DNA of 6,149 nt from Candidatus Kuenenbacteria bacterium CG10_big_fil_rev_8_21_14_0_10_36_11 (GCA_002778535.1 PFBP01000009.1:1-6149), one strand, 5' to 3'. Shown: positions 1 to 5,768, numbered from the stretch's first letter. The notes: a model not told the origin generated them from the sequence alone. Numbers and translations: made by a program.

Positions 1-499
1 CTTTTATTTCTTCCCTTGAAAATTTTGATAGCACAAATTTATCCGCGGGCAGAAGCTGGCGTTTGTCATTGCTAATGCCAATTCTGATACGCCAGAATTT
101 ATCCGTGCCTAATTTTTCTATAATTGATTTAATGCCATTGTGGCCGGCTGATGAGCCGCCGAATTTAATTCTTAAAGAGCCAAAAGGTAAATCTAATTCA
201 TCATAAATAATAATAATATTTTCCGGCTTAACTTTGTATTTTTTCTGTAAAGCCAGCACCGCCACACCAGAATTGTTCATGTAGGTTTGCGGCTTGGCAA
301 AAATAATTTTTTGGTTATTAAAATCTGTTTCAGCAATTAAAGATTTTGTTTTTTTATTTTCTTTGAATTGCATGGACGGGTCTAGACCCGTCCCTACGGG
401 CAAATTGGACAATACAAAATCCACAGCCATAAAGCCGGCATTATGTCTGTTTTTTTTATATTGTTTGCCAGGATTGCCCAGGCCGATGATTAAAAACAT
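1..499 (-). CDS. pth: Peptidyl-tRNA hydrolase (Pth), 3' end off the window
   Basis: Pth cleaves the ester bond of peptidyl-tRNAs released from stalled ribosomes, recycling tRNA in the cytoplasm. Reading the minus strand from the ATG at 499-497 gives 166 residues beginning MFLIIGLGNPGKQYKKNRHN, the family's N-terminal signature. Later come PQTYMNNSG (about 70-78), YDELDLPFG (99-107), SSAGHNG (116-122) and DKFVLSKF near the edge. The expected active-site residues are N9, H19, M74, N75, D100, H120 and N121. Relative to E. coli Pth (N10, H20, M67, N68, D93, H113, N114, numbering from memory) the offset changes from -1 to +7, so eight extra residues lie between H19 and M74. They match residues 35-42, coded by a palindromic repeat. 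Roughly 30 C-terminal residues are missing because the window ends. The gene lies 93 nt downstream of der on the same strand. No Shine-Dalgarno motif precedes the ATG. The family call is secure. Confidence 0.95.
   Translation of the reverse strand, partial: MFLIIGLGNPGKQYKKNRHNAGFMAVDFVLSNLPVGTGLDPSMQFKENKKTKSLIAETDFNNQKIIFAKPQTYMNNSGVAVLALQKKYKVKPENIIIIYDELDLPFGSLRIKFGGSSAGHNGIKSIIEKLGTDKFWRIRIGISNDKRQLLPADKFVLSKFSREEIK
374..393. repeat. 20-bp perfect palindrome inside pth
   Basis: GGACGGGTCTAGACCCGTCC is identical to its own reverse complement. With four flanking bases (394-397) it forms a 24-nt in-frame block on the minus strand that encodes VGTGLDPS (Pth residues 35-42). It is much more GC-rich than the surrounding gene. 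The block's length equals the eight-residue change in active-site spacing, so it looks like a small repeat that inserted without breaking the frame. Only one copy is present in the window, so its status as a dispersed repeat is inferred. Confidence 0.8.
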
Positions 500-506
500 A
501 TTTTAT

Positions 507-627
507 TGTCATTCCCGCCCCGTATCCCCGTATCGCGGTACGGGGCAGGCTCCGTACGGGGTAAACTCCAGCGGGAATCCCAGCGCTTACAGTTATCCAT
601 GGGATCCTCGCTTTCGCGAGGATGACA
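507..627. repeat. Modular multi-hairpin palindromic element, copy A
   Basis: The unit starts TGTCAT (507-512) and ends ATGACA (622-627). Hairpin 1 pairs ATTCCCGC (511-518) with GCGGGAAT (571-578). Its large loop holds two nested hairpins, CCCCGTA/TACGGGG at 518-524/555-561 and 526-532/539-545, followed by TAAACTCCA. A central stem pairs ATCCCA (577-582) with TGGGAT (600-605). Hairpin 2 pairs ATCCTCGC (604-611) with GCGAGGAT (616-623) around a TTTC loop. It fills the der-pth spacer and overlaps the der 3' end, supplying its last codons and stop. It shares skeleton, arm lengths and two 11-13-nt core blocks with the copy at 2034-2129. No transposase is nearby, so it would be a non-autonomous element, or a structured RNA or DNA feature. 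The hairpins are not followed by T-runs on either strand, so an intrinsic terminator is not supported. Confidence 0.85.
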
Positions 628-2017
628 TTGGTAGTCGATCCACCACGATCTTTATTGGCGTGCCGAAAAATTTATACCGCGCGCGGATGTTATTTTCCAG
701 ATATCTTAAATATGACTCTGGAATTTTTACTTTATTAATAGTTTCAATAATAAAAATTGGCCGGTCAGTTGTTTTTTGATAAATTTCTTGAATAAATGCG
801 CGTCTTTTCCTGCCGCCAAATATTTTTGTTTGTTTTGGCGGCGGCATCTTTTTCATTAAATAATCTGTTAAATTTTTAAGTTCAGCTGCTAAAATTTGTT
901 TGCGCCTTTCTTTATAAACCTCTAATACTAATGATAATATTTTTTGGCAATTTCTGCCAGTGTCAGCTGAAGTTAAAACCACTGGCGCGAAAGACAGAAA
1001 ATGAAAAAAATTATTAACATAACTTTGGAGCGCTTTGACGTTTTCCGTGCTTTTTTCCAATAAATCGTATTTATTGGCAATAATTATAACGCTGACTCCA
1101 GACTCAATAATCAGTCTAGCCAATTCCGCGTCCTGGCTGGAAAAATTTTCCGAAGCATTTAAAACAAACAAAGCAATTTCTGATTTTTTTAAAGCAGCAA
1201 TGCTCATGCCGACGCCTTGCGATTCCAGAGTTGCCTGATTATGGCGGCCAGTGGAAATTTTTGCTTTTTTCCTAATGCCAGCTGTATCAATCAATTCTAT
1301 CAAATGACTGTCAAATTCCAATAAAGTATTTTGTGGTTCTCTGGTTGTATGCGGAATGGGCGAAACAATCACCCTTTCTTCGCCCAAAATCGCGTTTAAA
1401 AGCGATGATTTGCCTACATTTGGCCGGCCAATAATACTAACACGCACAGCTATTCTTGCATTTTTTTGCTTTAATGTTTTTGTATTTTTGTGTTTTAATA
1501 TTTTTATGATTTCATCCATCAAATCTCCAACTCCGACTCCGCTTGCGGCCGCAATGCCAATGGGTTGGCCCAGACCTAATTTTTTAAATTCACTAATATC
1601 TTTATTATGCTGATCAATTTTATTAACTGCCAAAATAATTAGCTTTTTAGTTTTTTTAATAAGTTGCGCGATGAGCCTGTCTTTGGCTAAAAGCCCAGAT
1701 TGCGCGTCAACTAAAAACAAAATTAAATCAGCGCGCTCAATTATTTCTCTGGCTTTTTTTTCCACCTGAAAATCAATCGTGTCATGATTTTTGGCCGTGA
1801 TTTTTTTTTCAAAAATTCCTCCGCTGTCTGCGATTTCAAATTTTTTGCCGCTCCATTCAGCCAAACCAAAATTCAAGTCCCTGGTTGTGCCAGGGGATTT
1901 GGAAACCAAAGCTTTTCTTTGTTCAATCAGTTTATTGAAAAGCGTGGATTTGCCCACATTAACGCGGCCAATAATAGCCACAAGAGGTAGGTTTGATTTT
2001 ATTGTGGTTAAAGGCAT
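593..2017 (-). CDS. der: GTPase Der (EngA), tandem-GTPase ribosome assembly factor
   Basis: Der acts in the maturation of the 50S ribosomal subunit and is the only bacterial GTPase family with two adjacent G domains. The 474-residue product shows both. Domain 1 has a P-loop GRVNVGKST (17-25), DSGG (64-67) and NKID (132-135). Domain 2 has GRPNVGKSS (197-205), DTAGIRKK (244-251), NKYD (315-318) and TSAD (349-352). A KH-like C-terminal domain follows (about 362-463), containing PPPKQTKIFGG. The usual Pro of the first P-loop is Val19. The inter-domain linker (about 170-187) is Lys/Asn-rich. The ATG at 2017-2015 puts the P-loop at the normal distance, and no Shine-Dalgarno motif is visible. The last ten codons (SSSRKRGSHG) and the TAA come from the repeat at 507-627, so the native C-terminus was extended or replaced just after FGTPIKIVVDRLP. 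Length is within the family range, and the protein is probably functional. Confidence 0.97.
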   Translation of the reverse strand: MPLTTIKSNLPLVAIIGRVNVGKSTLFNKLIEQRKALVSKSPGTTRDLNFGLAEWSGKKFEIADSGGIFEKKITAKNHDTIDFQVEKKAREIIERADLILFLVDAQSGLLAKDRLIAQLIKKTKKLIILAVNKIDQHNKDISEFKKLGLGQPIGIAAASGVGVGDLMDEIIKILKHKNTKTLKQKNARIAVRVSIIGRPNVGKSSLLNAILGEERVIVSPIPHTTREPQNTLLEFDSHLIELIDTAGIRKKAKISTGRHNQATLESQGVGMSIAALKKSEIALFVLNASENFSSQDAELARLIIESGVSVIIIANKYDLLEKSTENVKALQSYVNNFFHFLSFAPVVLTSADTGRNCQKILSLVLEVYKERRKQILAAELKNLTDYLMKKMPPPKQTKIFGGRKRRAFIQEIYQKTTDRPIFIIETINKVKIPESYLRYLENNIRARYKFFGTPIKIVVDRLPMSSSRKRGSHG

Positions 2018-2033
2018 AAAATAGAATCTTTTT

Positions 2034-2129
2034 TGTCATTCCTGCGAAAGCAGGAATCCCAGCGCACCAGTAATTTCATGGGATCCTGACTGGAGTTTAC
2101 CCCGTACTTGATACGGGGTCAGGATGACA
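2034..2129. repeat. Modular multi-hairpin palindromic element, copy B
   Basis: The ends are the same as in copy A: TGTCAT (2034-2039) and ATGACA (2124-2129). Hairpin 1 is short: ATTCCTGC (2038-2045), a GAAA tetraloop, then GCAGGAAT (2050-2057). The core ATCCCA/TGGGAT stem is at 2056-2061/2079-2084. Hairpin 2 pairs ATCCTGAC (2083-2090) with GTCAGGAT (2118-2125), and its loop holds CCCCGTA/TACGGGG (2100-2106/2112-2118). Compared with copy A the long tip has moved from hairpin 1 to hairpin 2 and is inverted: CTGGAGTTTACCCCGTAC at 2090-2107 is the exact reverse complement of 554-571. The core blocks GGAATCCCAGCGC and CATGGGATCCT, with an 11-nt spacer, keep the same order and direction in both copies. 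It lies in the 165-nt spacer between the LCP gene and der, ending 16 nt upstream of the der ATG. Confidence 0.85.
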
Positions 2130-2170
2130 AATAAAAAAATGGGATGACAAAAGAAAAAACAAGGACGACA
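2122..2170. repeat. Ladder of three element-end motifs
   Basis: GGATGACA, the right terminus of the element at 2034-2129, recurs at 2142-2149 and as GGACGACA at 2163-2170. The starts are 20 and 21 nt apart, separated by A-rich DNA. The ladder stops 12 nt before the LCP stop codon. It may be remnants of further insertions or a tandem terminus. The motif is only 8 nt long, so chance similarity cannot be fully excluded. Confidence 0.55.
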
Positions 2171-2182
2171 AACATCACAGCA

Positions 2183-3595
2183 TTATTTTCTGCATTCTTC
2201 ATCTGTGGCCGGGCAGCCAAGCACAATCAGAAAATCAGCTAAAGAAAAATCTTTAATTTGATTCATTAAATTTTCCGGAATCATTGATTCGGTGCTGGCA
2301 TGCAGGCTTTTTATTAAGACATTCAAAATATCAGCGTAACTATTGCTTTTTAAATTATAAACCGCTGTTTTTTCCAATGGTGCAGTCGTAGAAGCATTGC
2401 CAGTTTTTAAAATTTCAAAGCCGATTGAATTTAAGAATACAGCAGTGTCGCGCGCCAGGCCGTCAATTTTTGTGCTATTTAAAATCACGACACGGATCGG
2501 CGCTGTTTCATGGCCGTTTTTTAAAATAAAAATATTTTGGGCCAAATTTTGCAGTTCTTCATAATTGCCTGTGCGGGGTAAAAGCACATAAGCGCCTTCA
2601 TCAGTAAAATCAGCTTTTAACAAGCTTTGGGCCGAATTATCTAAGACTATTCTTTTAATATTTTCATTTTTTATTTTTTGGGCCAGAGTTAAAAAATCAG
2701 GCACTTGGCTCAAAGAAATATTTGTCTGGATATTATTTTTTAAAGTGTTATACAAATCTAATATTTTTTGCGGTGAAGTTAAAAAACCAAGCGAAAAAAC
2801 TTTATCTTTAATCGCCATAATAATTTTTTGCTGGCGGGCAGATCTAGCGAAATCAGAACCCTCGCCATTATCCCCGTGCCGTGAGCGCGCAAATTTAAGT
2901 GCTTGATTTCCAGACATTTTCTGGCAGCCGGCGACAAAACTAATAATTTCTGTTTTAAGATCATCAGTTGGATAATTGGAATCATTAAAAGATTTATCCA
3001 CGCAGATTTCTACGCCATTTAGATTGTCAATGATTTCCTGAAAAGCCTTAAAGTCAAACCTGATCCAATAATGAATCGGAATGTTAAAAATTTTTTCTAA
3101 GATTTTGGCTGTAAAAGCAGAGCCGTCGCCTTGGTAATTATTAGTTTCGCCAAAAGAATTGGCCGCATTGATTCTGTTCCAGCCGTAATTTTCTAATTCC
3201 ACATAAAAATCGCGCGGCACAGAAATTAAAACTAAGGCATTCGTTGAAGGCTTGTAAGAAGCTAAAATAATTGTATCAGTCAGATAAGGTCCTTCATGTC
3301 CGGCGCCGCCCTGGCCTAAAATTAAAAAGTTTATGCGATTATCCAGCTCTCCTTTAAGATTTTCCAAGCCGACTAATTGGCGGAATTGTTTAATAACAGG
3401 GAGCCGGCCAAGGCTTGACAAGACAGAATTATGCGATGGCGAAATAGTATAACAAAAGGCGGAAATTATTATTATCACGACCAAAATCGCGAAAAAAATA
3501 ACTTTAAAAATACGCCAGAATTTGTTTCGGCGATTATATTGGTGCTGGAAGTTTTGGATATTAGCCGGCAGGTCTGTTAAATTTGGCATAATCAT
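2183..3595 (-). CDS. LytR-CpsA-Psr (LCP) family envelope protein with LytR_C tail
   Basis: LCP proteins are membrane-anchored enzymes that transfer lipid-linked glycopolymers onto peptidoglycan outside the membrane. The 470-residue product has a basic cytoplasmic N-terminus, one membrane helix (about 30-50, FKVIFFAILVVIIIISAF) and an LCP domain (about 88-265). That domain shows TDTIILAS (106-112, with the conserved Asp/Thr), SVPRDFYV (125-132, Arg128) and the Arg-rich stretch FARSRHGDNGEGSDFARSAR (235-254). A C-terminal LytR_C-like domain starts near 365 (APIRVVILNST) and runs to about 460. Two Cys pairs (199/224 and 461/468) lie in the predicted exported part and could form disulfides. The start at 3595-3593 fits a promoter immediately upstream; M3 (ATG at 3589) is an alternative. 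The acceptor polymer and substrate cannot be read from sequence. The gene is divergent from tRNA-Val/lepB and 165 nt upstream of der. Confidence 0.92.
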   Translation of the reverse strand: MIMPNLTDLPANIQNFQHQYNRRNKFWRIFKVIFFAILVVIIIISAFCYTISPSHNSVLSSLGRLPVIKQFRQLVGLENLKGELDNRINFLILGQGGAGHEGPYLTDTIILASYKPSTNALVLISVPRDFYVELENYGWNRINAANSFGETNNYQGDGSAFTAKILEKIFNIPIHYWIRFDFKAFQEIIDNLNGVEICVDKSFNDSNYPTDDLKTEIISFVAGCQKMSGNQALKFARSRHGDNGEGSDFARSARQQKIIMAIKDKVFSLGFLTSPQKILDLYNTLKNNIQTNISLSQVPDFLTLAQKIKNENIKRIVLDNSAQSLLKADFTDEGAYVLLPRTGNYEELQNLAQNIFILKNGHETAPIRVVILNSTKIDGLARDTAVFLNSIGFEILKTGNASTTAPLEKTAVYNLKSNSYADILNVLIKSLHASTESMIPENLMNQIKDFSLADFLIVLGCPATDEECRK

Positions 3596-3600
3596 TTTTT

Positions 3601-3629
3601 ATTATACTCTATTTTTTTTCTTGCGTCAA
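3601..3629 (-). promoter_or_regulatory. Near-consensus sigma-70 promoter for the LCP gene (leaderless)
   Basis: On the minus strand the -35 box TTGACG (3629-3624) and the -10 box TATAAT (3606-3601) are separated by exactly 17 nt. Five A residues then lead straight into the ATG at 3595. With ordinary -10-to-start spacing, transcription would begin on or within a base or two of the initiation codon, leaving no room for a ribosome binding site. Confidence 0.8.
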
Positions 3630-3630
3630 T

Positions 3631-3659
3631 TTGAATTTTATGTTATACTGGCATATAAT
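3631..3659 (+). promoter_or_regulatory. Promoter for tRNA-Val, with an overlapping alternative
   Basis: TTGAAT (3631-3636) and TATAAT (3654-3659) are 17 nt apart, predicting a start near 3666, about 4 nt before the mature tRNA. A second candidate, TTGCGT (3621-3626) and TATACT (3644-3649), is also spaced 17 nt and has an extended -10 TG at 3641-3642. Its -35 overlaps the opposite-strand -35 of the LCP promoter. The two may be alternatives, and the first has the better -10. Confidence 0.65.
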
Positions 3660-3669
3660 TATTTTAATT

Positions 3670-3746
3670 GGGCAATTAGCTCAGCTGGTTAGAGCGTTGC
3701 ATTCACATTGCAAAGGTCACTGGTTCGAGCCCAGTATTGCCCACCA
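3670..3746 (+). tRNA. tRNA-Val, anticodon CAC
   Basis: The 77-nt cloverleaf is complete. The acceptor stem GGGCAAT/ATTGCCC (3670-3676/3736-3742) has seven perfect pairs. The D arm is GCTC/GAGC. The anticodon stem TTGCA/TGCAA encloses the loop TTCACAT with CAC at 3704-3706. The variable loop is AGGTC. The T arm ACTGG/CCAGT has the TTCGAGC loop. Discriminator A3743 and anticodon bases A35 and C36 fit valine identity. CCA is encoded (3744-3746). CAC reads GTG, and another tRNA-Val would be needed for other valine codons. No intrinsic terminator follows, so transcripts could continue into lepB, 65 nt downstream. Confidence 0.97.
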
Positions 3747-3762
3747 AAGTTTGTATTAGGTA

Positions 3763-3791
3763 TTGTGTATAAAGTATTATGAAAATAAAAT
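3763..3791 (+). promoter_or_regulatory. Candidate lepB-hisS promoter
   Basis: TTGTGT (3763-3768) and TAAAAT (3786-3791) are 17 nt apart, giving a predicted start near 3798 and a leader of about 14 nt. A rival -10 TAAAAT at 3800-3805 lies 6 nt before the ATG and would give a leaderless mRNA, but its -35 (TTATGA, 3777-3782) is poor. In such AT-rich DNA both could be chance, and read-through from the tRNA promoter is also possible. Confidence 0.35.
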
Positions 3792-3811
3792 TAACTTTTT
3801 AAAATATTTTT

Positions 3812-4402
3812 ATGTCAGACCAACCAATCCCATTGTTTGAGCCAGCGGACAAAAACGAGGTAGCCAAAGAATCTTTTAAGCAGTTTGCTTTTGAAACTTT
3901 AAAGATTATCATCATATCTTTGATTATAATTTTGCCAGTGCGCTATTATTTAGTCCAGCCATTTTATGTCAAAGGCCAGTCAATGGAGCCGAATTTTCAT
4001 GACAATGAATATCTGATTATTAACGAAATCGGTTATCGCCTGAATTTGCCAGAACGCGGGGATATAATTGTTTTTAAATATCCCAAAAATCCGAGCGAAT
4101 TTTATATTAAAAGAATTATTGGTTTGCCGGGCGAAACAATTAAAATTAAGGATAATCAAATTATAATTTTTAATGCTGAAAATCCTGGCGGTAAAATTTT
4201 AGACGAAAACGCTTACTTGGCGTCGGGCACTGAAACCGCTGGCAATTTATCCGTTACTTTAAATGATAATGAATATTATGTTTTGGGCGATAACCGCGCT
4301 TCTTCAAAAGATTCGCGCTATTTTGGCCCAGTTGATAAAAAATATATTATCGGCCGCACCTGGCTTCGCGGCTGGCCGTTTGATAGAATAAAAGTGTTTT
4401 AA
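3812..4402 (+). CDS. lepB: Signal peptidase I
   Basis: Signal peptidase I removes signal peptides from exported proteins at the outer face of the cytoplasmic membrane using a Ser/Lys dyad. The 196-residue product has a cytoplasmic N-terminus of about 28 residues and a single membrane segment (about 29-48, TLKIIIISLIIILPVRYYLV). It then shows box B GQSMEPNF with nucleophile Ser57, box D YIKRIIGLPGE with general base Lys100, and box E GDNRASSKDSRYFGPV (159-174). The 43-residue Ser-Lys spacing and one-helix layout resemble the short Bacillus SipS type rather than E. coli LepB. The ATG at 3812 gives a normal N-terminus, and the upstream DNA is almost pure A/T without a Shine-Dalgarno motif. hisS starts 5 nt after its stop, so the two are probably co-transcribed. 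The LCP protein across the divergent promoter also acts at the envelope. Confidence 0.96.
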   Translation: MSDQPIPLFEPADKNEVAKESFKQFAFETLKIIIISLIIILPVRYYLVQPFYVKGQSMEPNFHDNEYLIINEIGYRLNLPERGDIIVFKYPKNPSEFYIKRIIGLPGETIKIKDNQIIIFNAENPGGKILDENAYLASGTETAGNLSVTLNDNEYYVLGDNRASSKDSRYFGPVDKKYIIGRTWLRGWPFDRIKVF

Positions 4403-4407
4403 TAAAT

Positions 4408-5760
4408 ATGTCCCGACACAAAAAAATCGTGCATGAAAACGAGCCTGTAAAATTTAATAAACATTCTCATAAAATCCAAGCTCTCAAAGGCTTTAAAGAC
4501 ATCTTGCCAGAACATCAAAAGTTTTGGAATTTTGTCGCGGAAAAAGTAAAAGATACGGCTGAAGATTATAGTTTTCAAAAAATTGACACGCCTGTTTTGG
4601 AATCTGCTTTATTGTTTCAGCGGACTATTGGCGAGGAAACAGATATCGTGGCTAAAGAAATGTACACTTTCACGGATAAAAGCGGAGAATTGATTACTAT
4701 GCGTCCGGAAATGACTGCGCCGGTCGCGCGCGCCTATATTGAGCATGGCATGATTTCTTGGCCACAGCCGGTTAAACTCTGGTATTTGGCTTCTCTTTTT
4801 CGGCATGAAAACACACAAGCCGGCCGCTTGCGTGAGCACCATCAGTTTGGTTTTGAAGTTTTGGGCGGGGCCGAGCCAGAGTTGGATGCCGAGCTTGTTA
4901 TTGTTGCGCAAGGGCTTTATAAATCATTTGGCTTGGAACCGGAAATTGAAATCAATAGCATTGGTTGTTCAACCTGCCGCCGAGAATATATTAAAAGTTT
5001 AAAAAAATTTTTAAGAGATAAAAAAGTGTGCGAAACATGCGAGGGGCGCCTGGAAAGAAATCCTTTGCGTGTTTTGGATTGCAAAGAAAAAAAATGCCAG
5101 GAAAATTTAGTTGAAGCGCCGCAAATTCTTGATAGTTTATGTGAAGATTGCAAGAATCATTTTGTGAAAGTTTTAGAAATTTTAGATGATAATTCCATTG
5201 GCTATAATTTAAATCCATATTTAGTGCGCGGCCTTGATTATTATAACCGCACGGTTTTTGAAATTTTTACTAAAAGCCAGACAGAAGATAAAATGGCTTT
5301 AGGCGGCGGCGGCCGTTATGATTATCTAATAGAACAAATCGGGGGCCGGCCAACACCCGCGGTTGGTTTTGCCGGCGGACTTGAGCGTGTAATTATAAAA
5401 ATTCGCGAATTAGGTTTTGAAATAAAAGAAGAAGGACATGGTGATGTTTTTGTGGCGCAACTGGGTGATGAAGCCAGAAAAAAATGCATGAAATTATTTA
5501 ATGAATTAAGAAAACATGGTGTTAAAACCCGCGAGGCTTTTAATAAAAAAGGCCTGACAGAACAATTGGAGATCGCTAATCGCCTTAAAGTTAAGTATGC
5601 TTTGATTTTGGGCCAAAAAGAAATTATGGATGGCACAATTATTATCCGCGATATGGAATCAGGCATTCAGGAAATTATTGATTTGGAAAAAGTAGTGCCG
5701 GAAATCAAGAGAAGATTGTTGGGAATGAATGGGCTAAAAGTGTATAGTGAGAAAGAGTAA
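4408..5760 (+). CDS. hisS: Histidyl-tRNA synthetase
   Basis: A class II aminoacyl-tRNA synthetase that charges tRNA-His with histidine. In the 450-residue product, motif 1 begins at KGFKDILP (27-34). Motif 2 is FRHENTQAGRLREHHQFGFE (131-150). The histidine-specific segment LVRGLDYYNRTVFEI (272-286) carries catalytic Arg274, and ALGGGGRYD (297-305) follows. Motif 3 lies around PAVGFAGGLERVI (317-329). The anticodon-binding domain begins near 345 (GDVFVAQLG). The insertion domain (about 185-255) has eight cysteines in four pairs: C187/C190, C208/C211, C225/C230 and C245/C248. Such Cys pairs occur in many bacterial HisRS, and metal binding is inferred. A basic, His-rich extension of about 22 residues precedes the usual start region. 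The ATG at 4408 is the only nearby ATG; a GTG at codon 8 is possible. It sits 5 nt after lepB, probably in the same operon. No Shine-Dalgarno motif is visible. Confidence 0.98.
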   Translation: MSRHKKIVHENEPVKFNKHSHKIQALKGFKDILPEHQKFWNFVAEKVKDTAEDYSFQKIDTPVLESALLFQRTIGEETDIVAKEMYTFTDKSGELITMRPEMTAPVARAYIEHGMISWPQPVKLWYLASLFRHENTQAGRLREHHQFGFEVLGGAEPELDAELVIVAQGLYKSFGLEPEIEINSIGCSTCRREYIKSLKKFLRDKKVCETCEGRLERNPLRVLDCKEKKCQENLVEAPQILDSLCEDCKNHFVKVLEILDDNSIGYNLNPYLVRGLDYYNRTVFEIFTKSQTEDKMALGGGGRYDYLIEQIGGRPTPAVGFAGGLERVIIKIRELGFEIKEEGHGDVFVAQLGDEARKKCMKLFNELRKHGVKTREAFNKKGLTEQLEIANRLKVKYALILGQKEIMDGTIIIRDMESGIQEIIDLEKVVPEIKRRLLGMNGLKVYSEKE

Positions 5761-5768
5761 AGATTGAA

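Noticed and set aside
507..627. Element copies as intrinsic (rho-independent) terminators
   Set aside because: The hairpins are strong, but neither strand has a T-run directly after a stem. On the minus strand the sequence after the hairpins is A-rich instead.
294..779. 161-codon plus-strand reading frame
   Set aside because: It runs antisense through pth, the palindromic element and the der 3' end. Its middle is translated repeat DNA and it has no family resemblance, so it is a shadow of the real minus-strand genes.
1035..2024. Plus-strand frames opposite der
   Set aside because: All are antisense to intact Der G-domain motifs and have no independent support.
2034..2129. Insertion sequence with a transposase
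   Set aside because: No transposase frame exists in or near either copy. The units are about 100-120 bp, so at most they are non-autonomous.
507..2170. CRISPR-like repeats
   Set aside because: Only two full copies exist, 1.5 kb apart with a gene between them. There is no regular repeat-spacer pattern and no cas gene.
3670..3746. tRNA-Val as an integration (att) site
   Set aside because: No integrase and no duplicate of the tRNA 3' end is present in the window. The flanking genes are housekeeping.
3747..3811. Terminator or riboswitch between the tRNA and lepB
   Set aside because: The 65 nt are nearly all A/T, with no stable stem and no recognisable aptamer.
4609..5666. Several minus-strand frames opposite hisS
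   Set aside because: They overlap a clear, complete synthetase gene, show no recognisable domains and have no start signals. They arise from codon bias on the coding strand.
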